Assembly (NCBI GenBank): GCA_028554755.1
Contig: JAPTOF010000001.1
Span: 9,653,001 to 9,717,000, forward strand
Source: Cordia subcordata
Lineage: Eukaryota > Streptophyta > Magnoliopsida > Boraginales > Cordiaceae
Direction of reading: 5' to 3'
DNA length: 64,000 nucleotides
In this document: positions 1 to 11,866 of the stretch, piece by piece
Position numbering within the stretch: position 1 is the first letter of the stretch
Layout: every line of letters starts with the position of its first letter
The notes under the pieces: generated by a model
What the model was told of the DNA's origin: nothing
The model's input: only the letters and a program-made list of their open reading frames with translations
Databases searched by the model: none
Translations under genes and position numbers: made by a program

Positions 1-1650
1 TTTTTCTTTTTCAAAAATAAAAAAATATTTTTCACACAATTATCAACCTTCCACCCTCCTCCCTATGCTCGACCCAGCACCCAAACTCTCTCTCACTCTT
101 ACCTAGGGCACAATTATCAAATCTCTCCACCCTCAACCACACACCCCCCCCGCCCCCCAACACCCAAACCCCACCCTCACACCCACCCCCACACCCACCC
201 CAACTTCTCCCTCCGGGACTTGGCGACCCCCGCTCCCAGGACTAGGTTAGGGTGCCAATGCTCTGGGCATCAAAGGTCGAGACGTCTCGAGCCAGGGGTG
301 CATATAAATATATTTTTCGTGTCATTAAAATATTTTGTGATTATTTTTTATCATGACATACAAACAACGATATTTTTTTTTGAAAAAATTTTCATGAGAA
401 ATATTTTGCAAAACAAGTTTTTTTTTTTAAAGAATAATTAGTTAATTTTGAAATATAGGATGAGACTGTGCTCTAGTTTATCTTATTAAAGTTTTTCAGT
501 TCTCAATAGTCGAATGAAAGTTTTTCAGTTATGAATAGTAGGAAAAATTAATTAACTATTAAAATAAATAAAACATAAAAAATAAGGAAAAAAAACCCCA
601 AAAAGTGTCATGTGACATGGTTAATTGTTTACACAAGCATTAAACATGAAAATCAGTAAACACTCACTTTAGCAACAAGGAAAAAAAAAAAGAAAAAGTA
701 AACGGAAATACATGCTTCTAAGTTATGTTACGTGTTAATTCTTTAACTAAGCCAACTTGTCACTTCATTATTAATAACTTCCTTCATCAAAATAATTTCC
801 TAATTTAATGAATTTATTCCTAACCTATATATTATACAGAGTAAAATATATTTTTTTTTCTGTCAATACCAATATACAAAGTAAAATATATTTTTTTTTC
901 TGTCAATACCAATATACAAAGTAAAATATTTTTTTTTTCTGTCAATACCAAATCAAACTATTTTAGTAAATCAAATTTTGGGAGGTAATTTAAGTTTTTG
1001 TAAATTTCCTTCATCAAAATAATCTCATAATTTAATAAATTTATTCCCAATTTATATTATACAAAAGTAGAATATATATCTCTTCGGTCAATACCCAATG
1101 CATGTGCCATTTTTATCGATGTGAATACATTTTTTTTTATTTCACTTCCAAATTAAAATGTTATATGCGATTAATACAAATCTCTCGTTAAAAATATTAT
1201 AAATATTAAAAATCTTAATAATTTCAAATATATTTATATTTTTATTGTTATATATACAATAAGAGTACAATTAGCTACCATCAATATATAAAATTATAAA
1301 AAAATATTTATTTCCCCCATGCATCTCACAAGTCAAAATGCTAGTTTTGTTTGAAAAAGAATTAAACCACCCAACCATTTTAATGTATATAAAGATTTAG
1401 AATAGAGAAAAGAAAAAAACAAAAAGAGAAACAAAAGAATCCCACATTCAAAACTGAGTTGATCTCAAGAAATTTCCAATTTGGAGTCCAAGTACCCGGT
1501 TAGCAACATCACCAGAACCCAACTGCCTCACATACCTTAATTTGCTGCACAGTGCGAACCGAGAGGAAAGAAGAAAAACAAACAAAGAAACGAAAAAGCA
1601 AAAAAGGGGGAAGAAAAAAAATACAACAACAACAACAGCAGCAGCAAAAA
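1..1650. other. AT-rich intergenic spacer
   Basis: No coding region is supported here. The stretch is strongly AT-rich with long A and T runs. A C-rich block at about 121-205 consists of short C runs separated by A, which makes the opposite strand G-rich. A 40-bp tandem repeat lies at 841-959, and a diverged copy of the surrounding sequence follows at about 1008-1100. Short open frames in this stretch have no recognisable domain. Confidence 0.6.
841..959. repeat. 40-bp tandem repeat, three copies
   Basis: Three consecutive copies of a 40-bp unit begin at 841, 881 and 921. Each has GTAAAATAT, then a T run, then CTGTCAATACC. The first two copies are identical and the third differs slightly in the T run. 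The unit is non-coding. Confidence 0.9.
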
Positions 1651-1939
1651 CTTGATGCACTTTTTGCAGAGCCCTACAAGAAGGATTAGCTAAATATATA
1701 CATTCTGTACATACACATCTGAGGCAACTAGAACTACAGATCCAAAGAAGAAAGCAAAATGGCGACTAAAACTTCATTCAAATATATGAGAACCTGCAAT
1801 TCCCTATACTATATTCATCATCATAAGAATCTTTTCATGTCCCGTACTGTATATATTATGTTTTATATATTGATCAGGATAAAAACTTCAAAGGGTCTTG
1901 TATCATATCCTCCATTCTATTCCCTTCCGATAAGAGGCT

Positions 1940-2305
1940 CTGCTTGATATGACGTAGGGGTTGCTCCATAATTACATCCAAGATTGCATTCCAATCCAAA
2001 AGATGTGCTAATTGTTTGGCCAACTGCTGCTCCTTCAATATCAAACCATATATACTAAGGTTAAGTGTTCAACAGAAGAATAAAGAAAGCAAACTAGGGG
2101 GAATATTCTGTACAATGGTCAACAGCCAAAACTCCGTACACGACTTACCCGCGTGAGCATCAAACGGGTCATATGGAACTGCAACACCATGCTCCTCAAA
2201 AAATTGGTCGCTAAGAAAGGCTACAAACTATGAACCAAAATTGCATCTGGTATGTTTGAGACCATAGCATCATCTCTGAGCGCATGTGACTAGATGATAC
2301 TCCAT
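1940..2305 (-). other. EPCR 3' region with coding-like segments and a splice donor
   Basis: Downstream of the EPCR stop codon, on the same strand, two short segments look protein-like. One is about 2149-2240, ending at a consensus donor GTAAGT at 2148-2143. The other is about 1945-2030, which is open in more than one frame. The first contains a peptide reading EEHGVAVPYDPFDAHA. I do not recognise a family. It may be a 3' UTR with an intron, an alternative C-terminal exon of EPCR, or a relic of another gene. A frameshift-like break near 2230 argues against an intact separate gene. Confidence 0.25.
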
Positions 2306-2484
2306 TAATGCTCCAGTATGTCCTCAGTTTTCTTGGGCACTCGTGGAAGTTAATCATCATCAACAAAGGTAAAACCAGGACCAGTATGGCAAAATTCATG
2401 TAGTTTCAATAGCTACATGAACTCTCAAGTTGCAGCACCAGCAAAGTCTAATGACCCAGACAATTTAGGATAACCTCATCACTC

Positions 2485-3487
2485 CTAACCATCGTCATTG
2501 GAGGTGTCGAAAGCAGCTTTGACTGCTTCAGCAGTCATGATAGCAACCACAGCTTTGTGAATAGCTAGGTCTGCTCTGTAGAGCAACCTCTGCGCCCTTT
2601 CCCTCCTAAGCTTTGCCATGTTTCGTGCATGCTGAGCCGCACGTGAAGCATCACGTAGCCTGAAGTCTTGAAGTTCTGAACTATCCAATTGCCGAATGCT
2701 GTGCCTATATGATCCTTCATGGTAGTAATGCTTCTGATTTGGCCACTCAGGTACATCCATGTTCCACTGATTAACCCCATTTCTCTTCCCAATCATTCTC
2801 TGGTTGTACGACGCCAACATCCCTGGATTACTAGGAGATGGAAACCCACCAATCTTCTTCCCCATGTTCCTAGGCAATTTTGTTTGATGATTCCACTCAT
2901 ACACATCACTGCTCAGTGAGAAATGTCCAAGCCCAGATGAGTCACGTGGTGAAAATGCCCTGGTTGACGCCTCTAACAAGGGAGATGCTTCAGAAGAATC
3001 AAGACCATTGCCTGGAAACACACTTTTCTCATCGCCAAATGCAACTCCATTGAATCTTCTCCCTGCAATAATAGAAAATTACATTATTAAAAAGTAACCC
3101 TAAGGCTAGAGAAGAAATGTGATTTCTTTAACAGTGCTGGAAAAGAAAACTTTGAGGCCTACACTAGACCAATGGCAAAGAGAAGTAACAGCCAAAGCAA
3201 TCATGGTTAATGAGGAAAATAAAACAATATGTTGGAGAATGCATACCATCCTGATCCCCTGAGACAGCATGGTTATGCATGGCGACTGGCAATTTCTTCT
3301 GTGATCTCTGTTTTGAGCCCTTGTTAGGAATTTCAAGTCCTCGGGGCTTTAAACAGAAAGCAAACATTGATGGTTTCTCTTCTAAATGGGCCCTCTCCTG
3401 GCATCCACTTGATAGAACAGTATTAGCTCTGGCAACTGCTTGCTCCCACTGTTTCACTTGTTGTTCATACCTTTCCCACAAAGGAGT
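2485..3487 (-). CDS. EPCR1: EPCR exons 3 and 4: C-terminus
   Basis: Exon 3 (3487-3247) follows a TCTCAG acceptor. It carries the conserved PLWERYEQQVKQWEQA helix and MFAFCLKPRGLEIPNKGSKQ. Its donor is GATG|GTATGC, phase 1. Exon 4 (3062-2485) follows TTGCAG and completes the split Gly codon. It ends with a basic helix, ARNMAKLRRERAQRLLYRAD, and an Ala-rich segment before the stop. The 184-bp intron between them is 3246-3063. Exact phase matching and family conservation across both junctions support the model. Confidence 0.87.
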
Positions 3488-6400
3488 CTGAGAAGCAGAA
3501 GAAATCAACAACAATCATCATAAACTAATGAAAATTGCAAATTAATCCATCACATGAGAAGCTTGAAGAAGCAGCAAAAGAAGGTCAAGAAACAGCAATA
3601 GCAGAGTATGGAACATCTTTTAATAAAAGATATAGAAAGTAAGACAGAGATGGTCTGCAGCAATGCAGCCAAAAAAATACTTTCTTTGAAGTTTGGATAG
3701 CCAGCTTAATTCCATCAAATCATCAGATCAAAACCCAGCTTCTGCAACTAAAATATATTGAAATAAAGACACAGCATTTTAGAGGAGATAATCTGTTATT
3801 GATTAAACTTCTGAGTGCATAGATTCAGTAGTTCTAGAGTGTGCTAGGCACTCCTGGAGTTAGTTATAACAGCTTAACCAACTAATGCTGAGCTGTCATC
3901 TATTGCATTCAAATAATACATCATTTGCACATTACTTAAAAGTTGTTAACATTTAGCTGGTACAGATCCTATACTAACGATGCAATAACACAAGACTATA
4001 CTAATGATGCATAACCAAAAAATTAAAACAGCTCATCGGAAAGCGCATATGTTTCAGCATGGATAACAAAGGACATGATGGCTTATAAAGAATATAATAC
4101 AACAACTGCACAACAATTTAAGTTATTCAAACACGATATGATAACACCAAAATAGACCTGAGATTGAAACTCATCAAAATGGTTCTACTATTTAGATGCA
4201 GAACTAAATATGATAATCATAACACATATGACCAACAAGCAAGGCACTTCATCAATTTTCATAGATAGAGCAACCAGTGCATCCAAATTTCCCCAAAAAA
4301 AAAAAAAAAGTAAGGTACCATTATCTCACAGTGTTTCCCTGTAGAAATATCAAGTTCCAAAATAAAGGAAGCATCCGACAACAGTTGTCAAATCGTGTGT
4401 AGTGTTGTGGATCAAAATATCATTTTGCAGAATGGTAAATCATAATGCTACAGTCACATTCTTCACATTCTCAAAAATAAATTAGAGAATTGTGCCCTTG
4501 TGTGAACCTTAGAAGTGAACTAATAGAATGGCCAAAAGGAATCATAGATTCCTTTTCTTTCAGAAACAACATCCTCACCATGGCATTCTATGTCAACTTC
4601 TAATTAGATTGATGCACGAGCCAACTTCTTTATGAGTACAAGATAAATGGTTTTGCATCCTCATAACACCATACCATAACTCTTTTAATACAATTAATAG
4701 TCCTTGAACATTTTTCTATTTTTATCACCGACCCAAGACCAAAAAATTAAGAAGCTTTCACGAAAATCCGCAACAACAATATATACAAAATATTTTGCAT
4801 TTTTGAGGAATGCTTTTTGGACACTCTGTTCTTCTCAAATTCAAGAAGGGTAACCTCCCCTACTCAAGCAGAATGCCACTTGATTACCATTGCCCAGCAA
4901 GGAAGAGGTACAGAGGTCAGTTCCAAAGATAATAGATTAAAATCCTAGTCAATCAGAGTACAGTTTTAGAGAACAAGGGAAACCCCAGTTGGTATTACAA
5001 ATGCTCTTTGGTTATCTTGACCTAACATGAGTGCGCTCTTTGGTGGTGTAAGCAGACATTATATATTTCCTTCTAAAACTAGAAAATTACAACCATCCAG
5101 AAAATTTCTACTTTCATATGATAAATGGGCCTGTGCTTTTTTCACCTTCTGCCCAGCAGAAGCTATGCCTAGATGTTGATGCAGAGAGAAATATGTATAT
5201 ACACAATCAAGAACAACCTTAGAAAGCCAAAACCAAGTAAGAACTAAAATCCTAGTTATCACCCCTCTGGAATGTCTTCCCATTTTCTATGAGAAGACAA
5301 ACATTCTGAAGCCAGCTTATTAGCTCATCATATGGTCCGCCAGACTTCTCACGAGCACGTCATAATCCCAAAGTCAACGCACCCAAGGTCCCATAAAAGA
5401 TTTTGGCTTGCTTCAGAAACCAGCAGCTCAGCTAACGAGTTCTTAACATCGTTCAATAGTCAAAATAGAATTGTCTAATGAAAAAGGAAGAAAAATCCTG
5501 AGAGATGATATTAGGAGCTCCAGATCCTGCCTCTTGCTTGTAACTAACTAAAGCACACATGTAATGTCTACTCAGGAGATTAACTTCTGTCAAAGCATAA
5601 ACTAATGCTGCTACATTATAGTAACCAGCGGCTAATATAAATGTTCTACTCCCGAAATACTTCAAACTCTGAATTTGGCAAACAATTTAATTCATATAGA
5701 ATTCCAACTGATCAATAATCACATAAGGTCCAATTTCTTTAATTAAGCTACCGTTTAAGCTGTTCTGATGTAGCATAGTGTATCTCTATAATATTCTCCA
5801 AAAGATATGCATTACTCAACTAGATATTACTCTTACCTGTCCACCTATATTCCTGCAGATGCATAAATATCGAATTGGAAATATCACGAGGATTCACGGA
5901 TTTCGAAATGGTTACAGGCATCGAACATTAGTTATTGCGTCTTACAACATCCTTTTCTGCTTCTTCACTTATCCTTGCACTTTAAACCACTATTTATCAG
6001 CCATTCTCATGCAAGATTCTAATCCAGTTATCCAAATAGTAAATTCATGCGCCTTTTTCAGCCATTCATATAAATTCTTGTGCTTAAAAATTGATGCCAT
6101 TGATTGGACGATACTTGTTACTTAGTTCAATAGAATGAACCTCCCCAGGAGAAAAGCAAAGGAAATATACATGAATCACATCGAAGGGGAAGGTAGCACT
6201 TCCCCTTATAGCTTGAAGAATTGCATCGAGTAAACCATTCAATAACAAGGGTACTACAAGAAAACAAGACCTCTGAATGACGCACCCATGGAACAAGAGA
6301 ATACGAACAGGAGAACACTTTAAAATCAATCAGATCATAAAATTCTTACTCCATACTTAAGGAAATATTTTGATGATAGTTATCCACTAACTTGTCAGAC

Positions 6401-9400
6401 TTTAGCTGTTCACCTTAGTATTCACTACTGCAGCAAAAGGTTTTCTCTCCCCTTTTTTGGGGTGTGGAGTTTAGATTAGACAGTATGCTAAAAATCACAC
6501 TTTTGTTGTTGCTTTTTGAAGATGTATGAAAACCCAATTTTACAAGGATAAGCTGATACAAAAATGCATCCATTAGCAAGATGATATATAAAATATACCA
6601 CAAGAGCCAAAACAATAAACAGCAGACAAATATTATCCTCATTACCTGGAGATGTCGTATTAATGCCATGCCCTTCCGCTCCCTCTTCTGCCGCCAGTGC
6701 TCATAAATGACTTTGGAAACTTCTGTGGACCCCAATCCTGCCGTGAGTTCCTCAATTTCATCAGATGTGAAGTGTTCACGCTGTTGACTATAGGCAACCT
6801 TCTCAAACATATCTATTGTTTTTTCAAACAACATATCAGAAATCTCATCAAGCTTGTCCTTATCAGTAAATAAAGATCTTTTGTTTTCAGAAAGCCACTG
6901 CTCGTCTTCACTGTCCATGTCATATAACACATGCGACAGATTCAAGGCCATGTCCACATCATTCTCAACCTGTCTAAAGTACTTAGAAGAGCGAACAAAT
7001 GACATATTAGTTGTAGTATCATCAGTTTCTTCCATCGAGCGAACTCCAGGAATCGGAATATTCTTCACCGTTGCAGCACGAATGTTCCGATTATAGCACT
7101 CTTCGTACATCTCTTTGAAAAGCATCCAAAGGCTCCTGTCAGGAAACTCCAGTACCCAATCCTTTCCACCTTTCCACATCATGGCATGTGTGTAGCGGTT
7201 TGTAGACCCTGGCTGCAAAATGTTATTGACTTTGTATGAATACTTTGTAATACCAGAAAGTCTAACAGAGATCCTCCATTCATTGTGATTTGCAAGTTCT
7301 AACACAACTCTTGCCCCATGCTCTCTCCAACCTTTATCCCCAACAGTCACTAACACATTTGCATCACAGGCTGACAACTCCAAGCTTCTCCGTGAACTTC
7401 TTGAACCATCTAATATCCTCTTATCATCAGCTCTCCTTATCCTCTTATAAGGAAAAGTCCTCTGATTATGTGACTTGGGCTTTGAGCTCAGATCATAACC
7501 CCCAAAAGGCACGGTGTATTGGACCTGAGTCCTCGGCTTCTTAGGTCCATTGCTGAAGACACCATGGACGATGTTTGTCTTCCAATCAGGCCATCGAGGT
7601 GAAAGGTCTTGAAGAGGAGAATTTACACTACTTTTGCTATGCTGCCACAAACTTCTTGGACCTGTGATATTGGGGCTGTGTACACTGGTCGCATTTATGG
7701 TCAAATCAGAAGTCTGTCTTGACAAATGCACTCCCTCATCCAAAGACCTCTCAACTTGATCAGATGATGGAATTTCAACACTCCTCTCGCCCAAACCAGA
7801 ATAAGTACTAGGACATGAGAAGGTTGGAGAGGCAATAGTTCTAAAAACAGAGGGCTGGGAAGATGCAACAAACTGCTCCAACTCATTACCATTAGAATCA
7901 CATTTGTCGGACTCGAGAATCGATCCAGTAGCATTCTCTCTCAAATTTTTGGACGACTGAGAACTTTCAGCTGCATAGGGTTTACCATTCTGGAGATCCT
8001 GAGACGGTTTTATAGTATCACCAACAGGGATAACATCTTTCTCTAACAATGGCTCCACAGGGCTCAAACATTTAGATAAAGCAGCATCAGCCAATGGATT
8101 TCCCACATAACTCACAGGAACAATCACCATATCTTTCTCTGAGCAAGACTTAACTTGTCTGCACGCCCGATAAACTGGTTGCTTGGTGTTTTCAGGAACC
8201 TCAAGTGAAGAAATCGAGTCAAAATCCTCAAGGTTGGTGCAATCAAAATTATGATTCATGAGCATCTTAAGATGTAGACCAAGGAAGAAGGTTGGAGCAG
8301 CACTGAAAGACACCGAGAAAGGAGGAAGTTTCCCAGGCTTTGTGGCAAAACTAATAGCAGAGTGCCCCATCATTGTATGACAGGACTCCCTGAAAAGACA
8401 GATGGGCAAAGCGTCCTGTATGGACGTCTCCTGCAAATCCTGGCGAACAACATAATGCACAGTTGTAAATCCAATGAAAAGTAAAGTTTCAGTAAATAAT
8501 TTACCAACATATGTTCCCCATCTCCAACTCAGCTTGGCTTACAAAGCAAGTAAATAAGGACAGGAACATGAATTAAAAAGGAAGGATCAAAACCCCCAAT
8601 AAAGCTAGAAGAAACAGTTTTGTGTGACATATCGCACAATAATTCACAAACCACCCCAGCAAGCAAGAGTGTAATTGTTCAAAACAAGAGTAGAACCTAA
8701 AACAGTGAAAAAGGAAAAGAATACCTCGCATATCAACAGCCGCGGATAAGCATAAGGTACTTCCAGCCTTCTGCCTTCAAGCGCCTTGATATTGCCATAA
8801 GTACATTCAGAGAGAGGTAGTTGCTGAGTTAGCAAACAATGGCGCTGAAGCTCGGAGTCCAGATACAACCACTTGGAACGTTTCAGTTTAGAGAAAATGG
8901 AGAAAGTAAACACATGCTGCTTCCTAGGATCTCTGACACTTGAAACTCTTACCCTTATTGAAGTTACAGGCAGGTGCAGGTCAACCGGCATACCCACTTC
9001 AGTATGTCGCTTAAATACTGAAAGGACGAGGAAAAGGAAAGCTACAGCATTCTCCACGCTGCCTTCAAAAAAGACAGACCTCAGCCCAACAACATTATCA
9101 ACAAAAAGCATATCCAGGATAACCACAGGCCACCTAGTGATGATGGCACCATAATGGAGCAGCAACACAGTACGACACAACCAAAGATCCTTAGAGCTAA
9201 GTAAATGCCCGAGAGAAGGCAATGCTGGTAAGCATATCGTAAACCTGTATCCTCCAGATTCTATCAATTGCATAGACAATTTTGGATAACCACTACCATC
9301 AAGTACCCAAAATAGTTTGTCACTACCAGGGCGTTCAACAAAACTAGTTCCATACTCTTTCCATGTTAGCGAGCCGCATGACTCAGGGATGAGAAAAGTA

Positions 9401-11301
9401 AGAGCTCCAGGTGAAATCTTACATGCTATTTCATTTCCAGATGCAGAAGATAATTTTTTACCTTTCTTGTGGAACCGTCTTCTGAAATATACAATAGGTT
9501 CCCTAACTCCAGAGCTACTAGGCCTTCCCGGCCAAGATATCTCATCCCTTCCACTATTGACAAACGGTTCCCTAACTTCAGAGCTAGTAGACCTTCCGGA
9601 CAATGATTTCTCAGCCCTTCCACCATCAGTTAACCTGTCAGGTAATGCAACATCTCCACCTGTTTTAGTTCCATGTTTTCCCAAAGAATCCACATTGCCC
9701 TTCGCAGCGTTAACTTTGTCAAATGACAAGGATGACTTAATTGATGAAGGTAGTTCTGACACTTTCTGCTTTTTCATATGACTAGAAGAAGAATGTTTCA
9801 CTCGCTGAGAAGAACGAGCCAACCAGCATATGATTGGCTCTGAGTCTAAGCATTTCCCATTATGGACATTATCATCTGCAATTTTTCCTTCATTGACAGC
9901 TTTCACTCCTTCAGATTCCTTTAGCACTGACTTGCCAGGAACCTCATCTGGGAGAAGCAAAAGTTTGAATTTCTCTTTTTGAAGATTAATCCACTCCTCA
10001 TCTCTGTCATCATACTTGATGTGATGAAGCTCTTCTTCACGGTCATAATCACTAACAAGACCATGATACCAACTCTTATCCAATGGCCAGAAAACTTTAA
10101 TCCTCCTGTTCAAAACCCAATAAGCATCCAAGTCCCTGGGAAGAATTTCATAGAAATGGCGGCATTTCCTTGACAAATCCTTATCTTTCTGCTGTTTCCT
10201 TCGTCTCAAAACTCTATTAGAATTATCAACAGATGAAGACTCCGAGCCTGCTAAAGAGTTCACATCTCGATCAACAAAATCTTGATCAGAGGAAATCATA
10301 GAAGAGTAGCCATTGGTGGATGGTGAAGGGGAAGATGCAGTTTTCGCCAAAAAACCAGTGCAACTTGGGTCGAATCTAGATGATAGCATCCTTGCGGCAT
10401 TTTGTTCAAGATTCTCCTCATCATCATCATCTGGGGAAACAACAGGCATATCGACCGCATTATCCACTAGAGGCTCAACCTTCTTAACAGCAGTTTCACT
10501 TCCCGATGACAAATTCTTTCGCTTCCTATAGTTGGTCCGGCATTTTCTAGAAGATTTCCCACCATTACCTACAATAACAAGACCATCTCCCCCCTTTACA
10601 TGCCTAGATAAGTGCTCACTAGTATTCCTACTCTCCTCACTTTCTCTGACACCAGTTGTCCGCTTTACCTTGGGGATAGCTACATTACTGGGAGAACTAC
10701 CATTCAACTTCCCAGCAGCACTGTCACTGGAACCAACTTCCCCACCAGAAGACACTGATAACTTTGACTCTCGCTCACCCGTAGCTTTCTTGACTTCACC
10801 ATTAATCGTGGCAACACCATCAACAGAACCAGGCTCCCCAAACGGCTTAGAACCAGAATCCCCTACAAACCTCTTCCGTCCCACAGAACCACGGGGGCGC
10901 TTGGGAATCCGGAAAACATTACCATTCTGATCAAAGCTAAGAGAAATTCCAATCGACGCATTACTACTATTCAACTTCTGGCTCAAACTAGGCAACAACC
11001 TGCCTGAATCAACAGGCCCCAACCTCACCCCATTCTTATCCTCCTCATCAGAAAACTTCGCCCTCTTTTTTGCCTCAGAGTCCAACCGACTTAACGAGCC
11101 ATCGTTCTTCCTACCAGAACTGCTCCTCTTCCTTTTCTTCTCCTCCTTCCCAACCTCCACGTCATTTTCCACAACAAAATTCGTCTTTTTCTTCGTACCC
11201 TCTTTTGAAACACCAGACCTGTATATACTCTGAAGATCCAAAGATCTCGCTTTCCTGAATGAATTCTCTTCGCCACCAACCTTGCCTATCCTATTTTCCA
11301 T
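2485..11301 (-). CDS. EPCR1: Enhancer of polycomb-related protein (EPCR1-like), 4 coding exons
   Basis: The coding exons, in transcript order, are 11301-8725, 8439-6646, 3487-3247 and 3062-2485. They total 5190 nt, giving 1729 residues and a stop (TAG at 2487-2485). All junctions are GT-AG and keep frame. I chose ATG at 11301-11299; the codon before it is TTG. Domains: a basic, low-complexity N-terminus with several nuclear-localisation-like clusters; a Tudor-like module at about residues 396-450; and an Enhancer-of-Polycomb signature in exon 2 (YDMDSEDEQWL, about residue 1367). The known family role is chromatin regulation: Arabidopsis EPCR1/EPCR2 belong to the PEAT complex (PWWP, EPCR, ARID, TRB). 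The protein should act in the nucleus. An alternative acceptor nine bases downstream for exon 2 would remove three residues. Confidence 0.9.
3488..6645 (-). other. EPCR intron 2, 3158 bp
   Basis: This is the only large intron of the EPCR gene. I see no transposon termini, target-site duplication or conserved coding sequence in it. Short open frames here (for example around 5778-6329) have no domain and conflict with the clean splice sites on either side. Confidence 0.7.
6646..8439 (-). CDS. EPCR1: EPCR exon 2: Enhancer-of-Polycomb core
   Basis: This exon encodes about 598 residues (860-1457). It starts after a CAG acceptor at 8442-8440; a second in-frame acceptor lies nine bases further on. 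The N-terminal half is Ser-rich linker. The C-terminal half is the conserved plant EPCR block: VLELANHNEWRISV, then MMWKGGKDWVLEFPDRSLW, then YDMDSEDEQWL, and finally a helix ending EHWRQKRERKGMALIRHLQ. The last segment matches the part of Enhancer-of-Polycomb proteins that enters histone acetyltransferase complexes of the NuA4 type. The donor is CAG|GTAATG at 6645. Confidence 0.88.
8725..11301 (-). CDS. EPCR1: EPCR exon 1: basic N-terminus and Tudor-like domain
   Basis: This exon encodes residues 1-859. The first 380 residues are rich in Lys, Arg and Ser, with clusters such as KKRKRSSSGRK, KRPRGSVGRKR and RRRKQQKDK that fit nuclear targeting. The Tudor-like module follows; its recognisable core is WPLDKSWYHGLVSDYD and then IKYDDRDEEWI. 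Modules of this type can bind methylated histone tails, but the ligand here is not known. The C-terminal part ends in the family-conserved LPLSECTYGNIKAL. The donor is GAG|GTATTC at 8724, phase 0. Read-through past it meets a stop within about 30 codons. Confidence 0.88.
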
Positions 11302-11640
11302 CAAACAAACCCTCTACCCAAACACCCCCAATTCTCACACTCCATCATACATTTTCATTTCCCAATTTCCAGATCTGCCACCATAATATCCACACAACGG
11401 AAATCAATTCTCCTCAAAATAAACGATCAATTTTACTGAACTAAAATAATAAACCACAAATTATTCATAAAAACACCGAAAAAAAATTCAGTTTGATCAA
11501 ATTAAACGATAAATTAACAAAAATAAAATAAAAAATGAAAAAGAAAAAAAAATGAGTGTACGTACTTGTTCTCAAGATTACCGAAACGACAACGTCTTGG
11601 GAGATGATATCGAGCATGTGAAGGATCGGTGAATTTGGAG
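11302..11640 (-). other. EPCR 5' leader with a probable UTR intron
   Basis: Upstream of the EPCR ATG, a likely leader intron runs from a GTACGT donor at 11565 to a GGTGGCAG acceptor ending at 11375. That leaves a 73-nt leader segment before the ATG. The intron is AT-rich while the flanking leader is mixed. This is inferred from splice motifs only. Confidence 0.45.
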
Positions 11641-11866
11641 AGAGAGATGTGTATGATTTGAAACCCTAATTTACTTCAACTAATTTTTAAAATTATATAT
11701 TTTTTAATTTTTTTCCGAAAACTTTACCTTTTTCTAGAGAGAGAAGACAGAGAGAGGGCCTAGGGTTTGTTTCTGCTCTCCCGAGATTTATTAAGGGCTT
11801 AAATTTGTCAAACCGAAAACTGAGAAAATAAAAGAAATGCAAAACAAGACTCTATGACACGTGGCT
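11640..11866 (-). promoter_or_regulatory. EPCR promoter region: telo-boxes, CT-rich tract, G-box
   Basis: Telo-box motifs (AAACCCTA) occur at about 11660-11668 on the plus strand and about 11759-11767 on the minus strand. A GA/CT-rich tract lies at 11737-11758, which is common near transcription starts of plant housekeeping and chromatin genes. A G-box/ABRE-like ACACGTGGC sits at 11857-11865. The exact transcription start cannot be read from the sequence. Confidence 0.45.

Noticed and set aside
139..205. C-rich block as a regulatory i-motif
   Set aside because: C runs are present, but nothing near them suggests a gene start, so no function is claimed.
220..441. 73-codon open frame in the left spacer
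   Set aside because: It begins with TTG, has low-complexity AT-rich codons after a C-rich start, and shows no domain.
841..959. CRISPR-like or phage-like array
   Set aside because: The three units abut with no spacers and the genome is a plant nuclear one; it is an ordinary tandem repeat.
9317..9781. 154-codon plus-strand open frame opposite EPCR exon 1
   Set aside because: It is the shadow of the conserved minus-strand EPCR coding sequence.
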